A stretch of DNA of 64,000 bases from Blepharisma japonicum (GCA_949751835.1 CATKHK010000015.1:434001-498000); one strand, 5' to 3'; positions 44,832 through 55,300 are shown, counted from the stretch's first letter. Numbers and translations are program-made. Notes: generated by a model from the letters alone, not told the origin.

Positions 44832-45143
44832 TTATATGAAGTTAATGAAATTAATAGGATTTAAATGATAGATTTATAATTAAAATTTAAATAATTTAAA
44901 AGTAAATTAAATAAGCTACTGACTAAATAAATGAAGCTAATAAATAAAATCATATTTCAATTAAAACACCATTTTCTGATGAACTCAAAATTTATATATA
45001 TATAATTAAAGCAAGAGATTTTCAGTAAATATCTTATTTATTACAACATCATAATTAAATTCTGTTTGTCATTTTAAAAATTTTACTGAGCAATTTACGG
45101 TCAAATCGTTATGAATTTAAATGCTTATTAAAATAAAAACACA
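44832..45143. other. Intergenic, AT-rich, nothing seen
   Basis: About 310 bp between two convergent genes; strings of A/T with no open frame or structured RNA recognised. Confidence 0.5.
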
Positions 45144-45338
45144 TTAAGAACTGCAACGAATTTGCTTTCCTCTTGCCGCTCTGATATTTCTTTCATTTTC
45201 TTTATTGACTCGTGACGCTCTTCTTTTATAAAGTTTATTATGCTTAATGGGCTGAAGTACAGGTATTTGGTTTGTCTTTGTAGAAGAAATTAAGCAAAGC
45301 TGGTTTTCCTGACCCAGGTATTGCATACAGTTTCCCAT
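45144..45338 (-). CDS. Small basic protein with N-myristoylation-type start, 64 aa
   Basis: Start chosen at ATG 45336-45338, giving MGNCMQYLGQE, a typical myristoylation plus Cys signal; an in-frame ATG 54 bp upstream would bury it. The rest is basic (KLYKRRASRVNKENERNIRAARGKQ). TAA at 45144-45146. No family recognised. Several signalling proteins in this window use the same kind of start. Short length makes it uncertain. Confidence 0.5.
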   Translation of the reverse strand: MGNCMQYLGQENQLCLISSTKTNQIPVLQPIKHNKLYKRRASRVNKENERNIRAARGKQIRCSS

Positions 45339-45454
45339 TATATTTTTACTGTTAAAAAGCCAATGGATATTATCAAAAAAATAAGTAACCAAAACTGCTT
45401 AATCCTTGGTTCCGATCAATTTTGAAAAATCATCTGATTACAAAAAAACTTAAA

Positions 45455-46066
45455 TTAAATAATTAGGCATTTATTGTTACATGAGCACACAATTTTTTCA
45501 TCTTCATGATCAGAATAATCAGTTGCGGTAGTTGCGGCTAATTGGTTAATATTTTGCTCTAGCCGCTTAATTGCCTCTTTAAGTTCTTTATTTTCTCTTT
45601 CTTTTCCCTTTAAAATTTCTTCTCTTGTACTAAGTCTATGATTCATAGTTTGCACATCCCTCTGAAGATTTTTCAATTGATCCATTATTTGAGATTCTGC
45701 TGCTGAGACTGAATGGTCGTTATACTCATGGAGGGAGCCTAATTGAATCCTATTATTGTTTTGGATGGGGTTTGGAAATCCTGAAGGCTCAATTTTAATG
45801 TCATTTATTTTAGACTTTACATAAGCCTTTAACTTTTTGGTTTGCTTTTTCATGTCATTTACTTTGTGATTTTCTGTGGATAGGTTTTCTATATCAAGTA
45901 AACTATCTGAATCTTCGTTAGATAGAATTTCATGACATCCAGGACTTGGATAAGAATACAAAGAGCTTTCATCTTCATTAAACTCATTGTGAAATGGGTT
46001 TTCGTATTTTTTTTGATAGGAAATGTCACTTTCAGAGCTCGAACTTGATTTTTGGTCTTCAATCAT
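45455..46066 (-). CDS. Coiled-coil protein with C-terminal CaaX box (A), 203 aa
   Basis: Start at ATG 46064-46066 (MIEDQKSSSSSES); an in-frame ATG 33 bp upstream is possible. Ser/Glu-rich N-terminal half, then a coiled coil (about residues 125-180) and the end CSCNNKCLII, a CaaX prenylation box with nearby Cys. Its C-terminal part (ENKELKEAIKRLEQN) resembles that of the gene at 54434-55300 (ENKELKELIARLGKS), so the two are probably paralogues. Likely membrane-tethered. Confidence 0.75.
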   Translation of the reverse strand: MIEDQKSSSSSESDISYQKKYENPFHNEFNEDESSLYSYPSPGCHEILSNEDSDSLLDIENLSTENHKVNDMKKQTKKLKAYVKSKINDIKIEPSGFPNPIQNNNRIQLGSLHEYNDHSVSAAESQIMDQLKNLQRDVQTMNHRLSTREEILKGKERENKELKEAIKRLEQNINQLAATTATDYSDHEDEKIVCSCNNKCLII

Positions 46067-46348
46067 TAAAAGATTTATAAACAATTTAATATGGTTCAAG
46101 CAAGAGAATGCTGTTGAAATTTTGATTATTTTAAATTAAGCCAAAAACGAAAAAATTATTGAATATGCATCAAGAAGTGCGTTTTCTAAATAATTATAAA
46201 CATTTTATTAAATATTTGGAAAATTAAATTTAGTATACTTATATTGGGTACTATTGGAATTGGTGTGATAATTAATCTTTTATTACTAATACCTAATTTT
46301 GTATTAATAATCCCAAAATAACCCAGTTTTATTTAAACTCACACTTAA

Positions 46349-47851
46349 TTACAAAAAAATCATTACTAGACTTATTTCGATAAAGAGCTCAACTCCAAAA
46401 CTTACACAAAATATTCCATGAATATCTTCCATACTGAAAACGAAATCAAAATAATTGTCCGACATTGAATCTTTAAGCTCATAAATTCCCGTAGCGCTAT
46501 CTGCTAAGTAAACATAGCCTCCACATGAGCATATTCCTGAAGGTTCAGCTATATTACTCGTTTCATATAGTTTCTTAGATTTGTCTTTCGGATTGTAAAT
46601 CCATACTTCTCCATTTTCTAGTGTATAAAAAACAGATCCATTGCCTGTGTATGTGACCCCTTTCGCAGATATATTATGAAATGAATAAGTTTCTATCAAG
46701 CCTCCATTTTTGGTTTCAGTTTGTGAATCTGCCTTGTTCAATGTTCCTGAATATCCATCTAGTTGACTATTAATGAAATAAATATCATTTCTGCTATCCA
46801 AATCAATTGCTGTTGGGTAGTTTAATTTGTAATTCATAATGTCTCTTTGATACATAATATAATGCTTATTGAGAAACCCAGAAAATAAGTCCATGTATCC
46901 AATGACGCTGATTTGGTTAAGAGCTGCATCCACGAAATATAGGTTTCCCAAATGATCAACTTTGCAATCATAAGGATTGACTCCGTGATAGATTACATTA
47001 TACATATTTTTAGCTAGAATAAATCTACTATCACTTCATTTTGTTTCATATTGATAAATATAGCCTTTATTATTTAATCTGCTTTCAATAACATATAAAT
47101 AGTTATGATTTTCATCTAAGCAAGTAGCTGTAGGTTTTTGCAGACCTCCAATAAGCTCAACGACCTCATTTTCATTCAAATATAGTGCGCTAACTTTTCC
47201 AGAATCATACTTGTTAGGCAAATATGTTGTTATTAATAGCATTTTTGGTTTAAATACAGACTCTTGTGTTTTACTTTTAAAAACATTAGTCTCAATAAAA
47301 CTTTCAATAACATTTTCATTTTTTCTTTCAGGCTCTGGTATAATTATAGTATTAACTTCATTTGTAATTGCAGATTGGTCTTGATTTGAAATTTGGCCTA
47401 TATTCTGGTTGTTTAAGTTTAAATTCTCTTCAATTCATCCTGCTTCAAGATCTTGTGATAAATCCAAACTGATATGCTCAAGCTTGATTTCATTAGCAAT
47501 AATAATTGGAACTGTATTTTGGAATTCTTGAGTTTTAGTTTCATCTCGATGGTGATCATAAGTATTTGAATCCAAAAATGCTTTCCCTTCTTCTGTTATT
47601 TCTCCTGTTTCAATAGAATTATTGCCAATATTATAGCTGAAATCATCATTATTGGTAAATAGATAATTCTTTTCAAGTTGACCAGCTTTATCATTTTCTA
47701 AAAAAATTGAATAGTCTTCCATTCTGTTATAATTTTCTTCACTCATTTTCATCTCTGATGATACTTCGAGAGGACTCTGCTTTGATGAAGACTCTAAAGC
47801 GAAAAGTTTACTTGTAACGAAAAAAAAGCTTAGAACCTTGGCTACGTTCAT
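46349..47851 (-). CDS. Secreted/membrane beta-propeller (NHL-like) protein, 500 aa
   Basis: Frame joined through TGA Trp codons at 47435 and 47036. A signal peptide (MNVAKVLSFFFVTSKLFA) leads into an acidic region of about 190 residues. The C-terminal 270 residues form propeller-like repeats (KPTATCLDENHNYLYVIES, YPTAIDLDSRNDIYFINS, EPSGICSCGGYVYLADS). It ends with a hydrophobic stretch (VELFIEISLVMIFL). A surface or vacuolar protein; no enzyme signature seen. Confidence 0.75.
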
Positions 47852-47899
47852 TTAATTAATTATTAAAAATTGTATTTTGTATCATTTCTAAGTTAAATT

Positions 47900-48829
47900 T
47901 TAAAGCTTTGGTTTAGCCGTTTCTTGTAACAAATTTAAAACTTTTTTCAAGGTATCAGTTGTAGATGCAGGGTAATCTGGTTTCCCTAGCTTGGTAGTTT
48001 CGAAGCTGTTTATTTCTCTCCATCTAGCCTGAACATCTTCAGCTGAAAAATCTCCTGTGAAAAACATTCCCGCTGATCTTTGCCATCTAACTCTAGTAAT
48101 AAGTCCTCCGCAAGCTTCATATAGCCCTCCATTATCAGTACAGCTTTCATGACACAGATATACGACTAAAGGCACGATTTTTTCAGGTGTCACAATATTT
48201 AGAATTTCAGGAGCCAACAAGTCTTCAGTCATTCTTGAAGCAGCAACTGGAGCAATTGAATTGATCCTGATATTGTTTTTCTCTCCTTCTTTGGCTAATG
48301 ATAAAGTCATCCCATGCAATCCCATCTTCGCTGCCCCATAGTTTGCTTGGCCAAAGTTTCCATAAATTCCTGACCCACTTGATGTATTGATGATTCTGCC
48401 GAATTTCTGTTGTTTCATATATTTCCAAGCCGCTTTTATTACAGTAAATGCTCCTTTCAAGTGAACTCTCATAATGATATCCCAGTCTGCATCTTTCATT
48501 TTAAGAATGCTTGAATCTCTTAGAATTCCTGCATTGTTTATGACAATATCTACTCTTCCAAAATTTTCAATTGCTGTTTTTACTATGCGATCTCCGTTTT
48601 CAACTGAATCGTAGTTAGCAACTGCAGTTCCTCCGAGTTTTTGAATCTCTTGGACTATTATATCAGCTACCCTTGATGAGTGGCCTTCTCCACTTCTTGA
48701 GACTCCTAAGTCATTTGCTACAACTTTTGCGCCTCTTCTTCCAAATTCAAGTGCATATGCTTTACCTAATCCACTTCCTGCTCCTGTGATTATTACAACT
48801 CTATTGTCAAACCTTAAGGATTCTACCAT
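47900..48829 (-). CDS. Peroxisomal-type short-chain dehydrogenase (MFE-2 / HSD17B4-like)
   Basis: 309 residues. Rossmann motif TGAGSGLGKAYALEF, NNAGILRDSS and the catalytic YGAAK (Tyr, Lys) with upstream Ser. This matches the (3R)-hydroxyacyl-CoA dehydrogenase domain of multifunctional enzyme type 2, which acts in peroxisomal beta-oxidation. The final residues PKL resemble a PTS1 peroxisomal signal. The hydratase and SCP2 domains of animal MFE-2 are absent, so this is a single-domain form. It is the last gene before the N gap. Confidence 0.9.
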   Translation of the reverse strand: MVESLRFDNRVVIITGAGSGLGKAYALEFGRRGAKVVANDLGVSRSGEGHSSRVADIIVQEIQKLGGTAVANYDSVENGDRIVKTAIENFGRVDIVINNAGILRDSSILKMKDADWDIIMRVHLKGAFTVIKAAWKYMKQQKFGRIINTSSGSGIYGNFGQANYGAAKMGLHGMTLSLAKEGEKNNIRINSIAPVAASRMTEDLLAPEILNIVTPEKIVPLVVYLCHESCTDNGGLYEACGGLITRVRWQRSAGMFFTGDFSAEDVQARWREINSFETTKLGKPDYPASTTDTLKKVLNLLQETAKPKL

Positions 48830-48913
48830 TATTACGTCACAAGTTAGTCAGAAAATGAAATTCTTATGAGCGCATCTTATTCGGATAATGAATATAGAAA
48901 TTTCCTTTGAGCA

Positions 48914-49040
48914 ATATAATTTAGCTTTTTTGTACGAGTCATTTAAGCACTTAAACACTGAAGTTATCTATTCTGGATTGATTTAGATTCTTATGCAACA
49001 ATTATAAACCTTTTTTATTATGATGAATTTATTGCGGTAT
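48914..49040 (+). repeat. 127-bp direct repeat, left copy (beside N gap)
   Basis: Identical to 49141-49267. The repeat ends exactly at the first N, which points to two contig ends that overlap but were not merged, rather than a biological repeat. Confidence 0.9.
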
Positions 49041-49140
49041 NNNNNNNNNNNNNNNNNNNNNNNNNNNNNNNNNNNNNNNNNNNNNNNNNNNNNNNNNNNN
49101 NNNNNNNNNNNNNNNNNNNNNNNNNNNNNNNNNNNNNNNN
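49041..49140. other. 100-N scaffold gap
   Basis: Exactly 100 unknown bases, a placeholder length. Confidence 0.99.
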
Positions 49141-49267
49141 ATATAATTTAGCTTTTTTGTACGAGTCATTTAAGCACTTAAACACTGAAGTTATCTATTC
49201 TGGATTGATTTAGATTCTTATGCAACAATTATAAACCTTTTTTATTATGATGAATTTATTGCGGTAT
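49141..49267 (+). repeat. 127-bp direct repeat, right copy (beside N gap)
   Basis: Begins at the first base after the gap and copies 48914-49040 without a mismatch. Confidence 0.9.
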
Positions 49268-49894
49268 TACGTTTAATCAATTAGATAATAATTATCGGAT
49301 ATCAAAGGAAAATAGAAATACAATATTTATTTAATATTATTTTTCATAATCGAAAAATACTTTTGCTTGGCTAATATTTATTGATATATTAATTAGTATC
49401 TCGACTCTATTTTGATATTGAGCGATGCAAGAATTTATTTATATCATAGAAGCTAATTATTTTTATGCCAAATTACTAGTTAAATTTATTTAGACTTTAA
49501 ATAAGTAAATTAAGTATTATTCTTACGAATTAGGATCATATTTGTAAAAGATGTATAGCCTTTAAGGGATCACCTTTAGATTTTAATGCCAAAACCAAGA
49601 TTCTATAAAAATAAAAGTATTGCCTTAACTCTAAATTTATTTTTGAGATATTTATATAATAAATTAATTTATCTGAAGAAAAATTATAAAAAGATTTTAA
49701 AGCTGAAAAATCATTTGACTTTAGATATACTCATATATAAAACTTTTAGATGTATTTAAATGAAATCATCTAAAAAATCTAAATAATAAAATTACTATGA
49801 GCATGTGATAAAACAAAATAAAGTGATACATTATTAATATTAATAAATTAAATCTGCTTCACAAGAAAAAAGTTATAATTTTAATAAAAGTACT

Positions 49895-50575
49895 CTAATA
49901 ATCTACTAAGAATTCAGATGGTGAGTCAATTTCATCTTTGAATTCACTACTATCATAAGATGAAAAAGAATTTTTTCTTTCTCCATCTTCATAAGTGAAA
50001 TTGCTTTCCTCACTATAAAAGCCATTACCTTCTCCAATCTCTCCACCGCTTTCAATTCTAATTGTTCCTAACAGTTCATTTGCTTCAAGTCCAGCCCTTT
50101 CACCTTTCCTAATAATACTTTTCCACCTATTTTTTACACTATTTTCAGTTCTACCTTGTAATTCCTTTGAAATCTGGCTTCACTTGCTTCCAATTTCTTG
50201 CTGCCTTTTCAAAATATACATGTCTTCATCAGCAGTCCATCCTCCTTTTTTCAATGACGGATTTAAATGGTTTCCTCATCTTTCTCTGCATTGTTTTCCA
50301 TGCCTTATTAATTTTCCACGATACATTAAATCATTTAACTCCTTAGAAATTGCAGTTCATTTTCTTGTGCCTCTTTTTTTAACAAGTTCCATCAGCAATT
50401 GGTCTTCTTTTTCAGTCCATGATTGCCTTTGAACGTTCATTTCACTTATTTCTGGTCTGCAAACGGGTATAAATTTTTTGCTAGAATCGTCAATTTTGCA
50501 AGGGACCATTCATACATCATTATCGACTTCATATGCAGCGTTGTAGCTGCCCATTTTCTTTCCTTTAGTCTCCAT
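49895..50575 (-). CDS. R2R3-type Myb DNA-binding protein, 226 aa
   Basis: ATG 50573-50575 (METKGKKMGSYN) to TAG 49895-49897. Two Myb repeats (about residues 47-145): SWTEKEDQLLMELV...RKWTAISKEL...QCRERW, then GGWTADEDMYILKR...SKWSQISKEL...SVKNRW. The spaced Trp residues are partly TGG and partly TGA, so the gene is invisible under the standard code. An acidic Ser/Glu-rich tail follows. Likely a transcription factor. Its start is 52 bp from the end of the CDPK gene on the same strand. Confidence 0.88.
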
Positions 50576-50627
50576 TTCATTTATATATCTTATATATTTA
50601 TTAACTGGATATATTACTGATTTATTG

Positions 50628-52112
50628 TTAATATTCACTTTCGTTTGTAAATGTATATAAATATTCTTGAAACTGATCAAAATGAATTTTCCCATCCTCT
50701 GTTACATGCAAATTATTTAGAAACTCTTTAAGGAGGCTTTCATTAATATTTTTGTCCCCTGAAAACCATTCTCTAAGCTCGTTTACTTCAAGATACCCAG
50801 ATCCATCTTTATCGAAAATCATAAATGTCTTTTCCAGGTTTGTTTTGGTGATCATTTTTCTTTTTTCTACTGTAGCTCTTAAAAATTCAGTATAATCTAT
50901 GACACCGTTATTATCTGTATCTACAAGCTCCATGATTCTGTTAGCCTCAGCTCTTGCATCTTCATCAGTCATAGTTTCTTTAAAATTTGTATAAAGCTCT
51001 TCCTTTGAGATTACTCCATCACCATTAATATCCATTGAGCTGAATATGGTTTCCTGAGCTTTAAGCTCATTTGGCTTCATTAATTGGCTTAAAATAAATG
51101 TCTGGATTGCTTGCTTCAATTTAGATGCTCTTCGCAGTCGGTTTATGTGAAAAATGCTATGCCGGATGTCTTCTTTGATTTCATCAGAATTATGATGAAA
51201 AGTGCACCAAGGGTGCATGAAGGCTTGAGAAGCGCTTAATCGTTTATCTACATCTTTAACAAGCAATTTTCTTATTAAATCTTTAGCGTCTTCAGAAATA
51301 TTATTTCAACGGTCTCCTTCTAAGTTAAATTTTCCTTTTTTAATGAGTTTTACAATTTCTGAATCATTTCAGGCATCAAAAGGTGAAGTTCCAGAGAGAA
51401 GTATGTATAAAATTACTCCACAACTTCACATATCGCACTTTTCATTATAATTTTTATCAAATACCTCAGGAGCCATATATAAAGTTGTTCCATATGATCC
51501 AGAGATTTGTGTGTTAATTTCATAAAATGTGGCATTATCAAAATCTATGATTTTTATTTGAAGATCATCTTCGTTACCTTCTAATTCATCAACTATAACT
51601 ACATTTTCTGGCTTCATATCTCTATGAATAACTCCTCGGCTATGTAAGTAACTTAATCCTGAAAATACTTGACTCATGATTTTTGCAGCCTGCTTTTCAG
51701 TAAATACTAATAACTGTGAAACTTTATCAAATAAATCACCTCCTTGACAGTACTCCATGACTATATAAAAATTGGATCTATCTTCAAAATATTCAAAAGT
51801 TTTTAAAATATTTGGATGGTCTAAAGTTTTTAAGATCTCAACTTCATGGAAAACACTGCGGCTGTCCACCTCTGCTTTATTAAGCCCAGCTTTAGAAATA
51901 ATTTTTACAGCTCTAGTATCGCCTGTTCTTAAATCAGTACAGAGTCGAATCTCCCCTAAAGCTCCAGACCCTAGTGGATCAGGGCTAAGTTTATAAATCG
52001 AATAAAAGGACCTGTTATTTTCCTGCACAAAATTCCCAGGTGCCAGCACATCCACACTTCTTGGTCTCGCTATTTCCAAAGCCTTATGTCCTGAGCTACA
52101 TATGCTTCCCAT
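50628..52112 (-). CDS. Calcium-dependent protein kinase (CDPK) with DFD in place of DFG
   Basis: 494 residues, canonical layout: MGSICSSG acylation signal, kinase domain, then EF-hands. Kinase motifs: GSGALGEI, AVKII, HRDMKPEN, MAPEVF. The metal-binding DFG reads DFD (190-192), which is rare. Three good EF loops (DINGDGVISKEE, DTDNNGVIDYTE, DKDGSGYLEVNE) and a fourth lacking key acids (HVTEDGKIHFDQ). TGA Trp codons at 51426 and at two further sites (FDAW, GDRW). Calcium-triggered signalling at membranes. Confidence 0.93.
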
Positions 52113-52135
52113 ATTAATGATATTTTTTAATATCC
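52113..52135. promoter_or_regulatory. 23-bp spacer between divergent start codons
   Basis: Separates the CDPK ATG (minus) from the ATG of the twin CX9C gene (plus). AT-rich; no distinct element. Confidence 0.4.
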
Positions 52136-52405
52136 ATGGAGGATTCTTTTAATAAGCAAGTCAAATTGATGATTGATGCCACAAAATGCCAGGAAGAATT
52201 TCAAGCCTATGATAATTGTATGAGTAAATCAAAAAAGAAATCCGAAGTCAAGAAATGCAAAGAGCTTTATAAGGTTTATCAGTTTTGCATTACAAAAAGA
52301 GAAGATGATAGACTGCATGTGTCAGATGACTGAGCAAAATTTAAGGCCAAATGGGGACATTTACCAAATGAACCAAGCCCTGAAGTTCCAAATAAAAAAG
52401 AGTAA
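52136..52405 (+). CDS. Twin CX9C (CHCH) mitochondrial intermembrane-space protein
   Basis: 89 residues. Two helices each with Cys spaced by nine residues (CQEEFQAYDNC and CKELYKVYQFC), the twin CX9C signature of proteins imported by Mia40 and often involved in respiratory-chain assembly. TGA at 52331-52333 is Trp; then AKFKAKWGHLPNEPSPE to TAA 52403-52405. The precise CHCH family (for example COX19-, COA- or CMC-like) cannot be told. Confidence 0.8.
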
Positions 52406-52825
52406 TATTAAATAAGCAAGAATATATTAAAAATATAATTAATGAATAAGTTCAGTCGAATTCTAATTCAAGAAAAATTAGCAAAGAGTTATTTATAATT
52501 GAAAATGCTATTGAGTATGTATTTTTGTTTCAAGAATAATTAAAAATATTTTTTAATAATCTATTAGGATATAAAATTGGCTCATTAAATTGGAAAAATT
52601 TCAATATTGGTCGCCATATCTTTTCAAAACAATACCAAATTAAAAGAAACAAAAGGTTTAAACATTTTTTAAGCATAAAAGCGCTGTGCAATAATAAATG
52701 TATTTGATGCAAAACTTTTATATTAATGATGGCGTTTATTTTAGTCATTTATAATTCGCTGTGTTGAAATAATTCACTAAAGCTTTATTTTTTAGTTAGC
52801 ATGATTGCTACTAATATACACATAA
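52406..52825. other. Intergenic, AT-rich
   Basis: About 420 bp. A 72-codon minus-strand frame (52530-52748) is hydrophobic and AT-driven and is not called. No other feature. Confidence 0.5.
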
Positions 52826-53758
52826 ATGGACAAAACTGGCAAGAAAAATAAGAAACGATTAGATGATGATTCCGAAGACAGCTATTATGAAGTCCAGCTA
52901 GAAGACATAATCACTCAGGTCAAGCCTGAGGACCAAGTTTCAAGAAGTTCATTAACCATATACTCCTTTGCCAAGTTTCTCTATTCATTTTGTTCATGCT
53001 TAAAAGTATCCACAAAAAAGCCTCAAAAAATAACAGAAAAATCTGTTTTACTCCCTCCAAAAGATTTTCAATCAAAAGTAACCAAGACACTTGTATTAGA
53101 TTTGGATGAAACATTAGTGCACAGCTCATTAAAGTCAGTCAACAACCCAGATATGGTTATTCAAATAGAAGTTGAAGGAATAACAAGCTTGATTTATGTC
53201 AAGATTCGGCCAGGAGTTTCTGAATTTTTGACTAAACTATCAAAAGTATATGAAATTGTGCTATTTACTGCAAGTTTATCTAAATATGCAAATCCAGTGA
53301 TTAGCAAGTTAGATCCAAACAATTATATAAGCTCAAGGCTGTTTCGTGAAAATTGTGTTGTGTATAATGGAAATTATGTGAAGAATTTAAGCCAGCTTGG
53401 AAGGAATGTAAAAGATGTAGTTATTGTGGATAATTCACCAATTGCATATTCCATGCATCCAAATAATGCTGTTCCTATCAAATCATGATTTGATGACGAA
53501 TATGATAAAGAACTTGGGAAAATTATTCCAATTTTGGAAAGTTTATCAAGAGTTGAAGATATTCCTTCAGTGATTCAAGATTTGAATCAGAGGAAAATAG
53601 AGCTAACTCCGACAAACATTTTAAATTTACCAAAAACTATCCAGCAGCAAGTTGAGCTACCTGGACCAAAAACATACAGAGAAGAAGAAAGAAGCTTCTT
53701 CAATTCTCCATTGCATAGATCGACTCCTGAAAAAGTATTCAGATTTGAAACTAATTAA
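52826..53758 (+). CDS. SCP/FCP1-type phosphatase (CTDSP-like)
   Basis: 310 residues. HAD-type phosphatase core with DLDETLVHSS (nucleophile first Asp), the YVKIRPGVSEFL block, FTASLSKYANPV and VVIVDNSPIAY. TGA at 53486-53488 is Trp in KSWFDD, a conserved position. The family removes phosphates from the RNA polymerase II CTD or from signalling proteins. An N-terminal CSCLK segment may be acylated. The C-terminal 100 residues are not conserved. Confidence 0.92.
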
Positions 53759-53863
53759 GCATTTTAAATAAAGTCCAAAAATTATTTTAAATTTAAATTA
53801 TTTTTAACACATCAAACTTTCCTTTTGAGTGTTTTAATCGCTTTTTAGACATTTTTAATTTAA

Positions 53864-54391
53864 ATGATCACTCAACTTATTCATTCAGGCGCCAATTCAA
53901 TACCACGGAATAAAAGCATGCATGATGCCAAATATGCATCAATATTAACACCATTTGGTAAAATTGGTATATCAATTCTCAATTCTAAGCTGGAATCTAT
54001 CTCATGGCTCTCAGATTCATCACCGCTGATAGAGCCTGATGACCAAAATACTAGATATATTGCATCAGAGCTTTCAAATTATTTTATGAATCCTAATCAC
54101 AGGTTCAATGTTGAGATGACACTTAAAGGTACTCCATTCCAAAAACGAGTTTGGGAAGCTTTAATTAATATTCCTCCAGGACAGGTCATGACCTATGGAG
54201 AGCTTGCGAAACAACTTTCTACAAGTCCAAGAGCCGTTGGAGGTGCTTGCAAGGCAAATCCAATTCCAATTATTGTCCCATGCCATCGAGTTGTAGCTAT
54301 GAACAGCCTTGGAGGATTTTTTGGTCAGCAAAGTGGCCATATGATGGATATAAAATCATGACTGCTGAGACATGAAGGAGTTAAAATTTAA
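53864..54391 (+). CDS. Methylated-DNA--protein-cysteine methyltransferase (MGMT/Ogt)
   Basis: 175 residues. Suicidal DNA-repair protein that takes alkyl groups from O6-methylguanine onto its own Cys. Shows GTPFQKRVWEALINIPPG, TYGELAK, RAVGGACKANP and the acceptor motif PCHRVV. The TGA at 54359-54361 is Trp (KSWLLRHEG), the usual family end. The layout is of the bacterial Ogt type; old transfer is possible but such genes are also native in protists. Confidence 0.93.
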
Positions 54392-54433
54392 ATTAACCTA
54401 ATCCTACTGCAAGTTTTCATATATTTTTAAAAA

Positions 54434-55300
54434 ATGATCAACTCTCCCACATCTCAAAAAGGTGTTACCATGGATTTTATCAAAGAAATCTCTGAAAAGG
54501 TTTCACGATTAAGGAATTTAAGCAATTCAAAAAGTATTACCGCTTTAGAAGTCCAGATAAAAGAGTTATCAGATTCTAAAACTTCAATGTCAGGGTTAAC
54601 ATCTCGGGAGATTTCTTATTTAAATGAAAAAACCGACTCATGCATTGAAGTGCCGCCACCTAATGATTTAGAAGCTATGAGTGGATCAGGGATTCCTAAT
54701 GATTCACTTAATATTACAATTAGCAGCTCTGATGCATTGTCTGATAAAGAATATGACCCAATAGGTGACCATGAAAAAATTAAAAAACGGCACAAAGATC
54801 TATGTAAAGCTGTAAAAGGACAGCTGAGTAATTTAAAAAAGAAAAGTGAAGAAAATATAAGCAATACCAAGAAATTTAATAATGAAATAGGATTTTATAA
54901 GGATCAACTGAGTGATATGAAAAAATCTGTTACTGACTTATTGGAAGAAGCTGAGCACACAAAAGAATATTTGAGTAGCCTAAGAGGCCATTTTGAATCT
55001 GTGACTGAAAACTTGAGAGACAAAGAGGAACTTAATAAAGAAGTAGAATTTGATATTAGTGATATAAAATCAAGCCCTCCTGAACAAGCCAATATATTGG
55101 ATATGATAAGGCAGTTGCAAGCAAAAACAAATCTTATGAAGCAGAATATTTATTGTAAGGAAACAGAGCTCGTTTATCGAGAAGAAGAAAATAAAGAGCT
55201 CAAAGAGTTGATTGCAAGACTTGGAAAGAGTTTAGTCGATACAGAACCAAAATTGGAAGTTGAAGAACAAAGCTCAAGTTGTCAATGCATTATAATTTAA
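54434..55300 (+). CDS. Coiled-coil protein with C-terminal CaaX box (B), 288 aa
   Basis: Starts MINSPTSQKG; an alternative ATG (MDFIKEIS) lies 36 bp downstream. Long heptad-rich regions (about 130-215 and 235-275). The end CQCIII is a CaaX box preceded by another Cys. ENKELKELIARLG resembles the paralogue at 45455-46066. The protein is probably prenylated, membrane-bound and self-associating. Confidence 0.78.
   Translation: MINSPTSQKGVTMDFIKEISEKVSRLRNLSNSKSITALEVQIKELSDSKTSMSGLTSREISYLNEKTDSCIEVPPPNDLEAMSGSGIPNDSLNITISSSDALSDKEYDPIGDHEKIKKRHKDLCKAVKGQLSNLKKKSEENISNTKKFNNEIGFYKDQLSDMKKSVTDLLEEAEHTKEYLSSLRGHFESVTENLRDKEELNKEVEFDISDIKSSPPEQANILDMIRQLQAKTNLMKQNIYCKETELVYREEENKELKELIARLGKSLVDTEPKLEVEEQSSSCQCIII

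Larger units (their letters stand above)
48830..49894. other. Intergenic with assembly gap
   Basis: About 1 kb, AT-rich, containing 100 N at 49041-49140 with identical 127-bp flanks. No open frame of note outside the gap. Confidence 0.7.

Noticed and set aside
50184-50620. Two plus-strand frames of 82 and 65 codons
   Set aside because: Shadows of the minus-strand Myb gene, which shows two clear repeats when TGA is Trp.
52530-52748. 72-codon minus-strand hydrophobic frame
   Set aside because: Composition is just AT-rich translation (Ile, Leu, Phe, Lys); no domain and no support from context.
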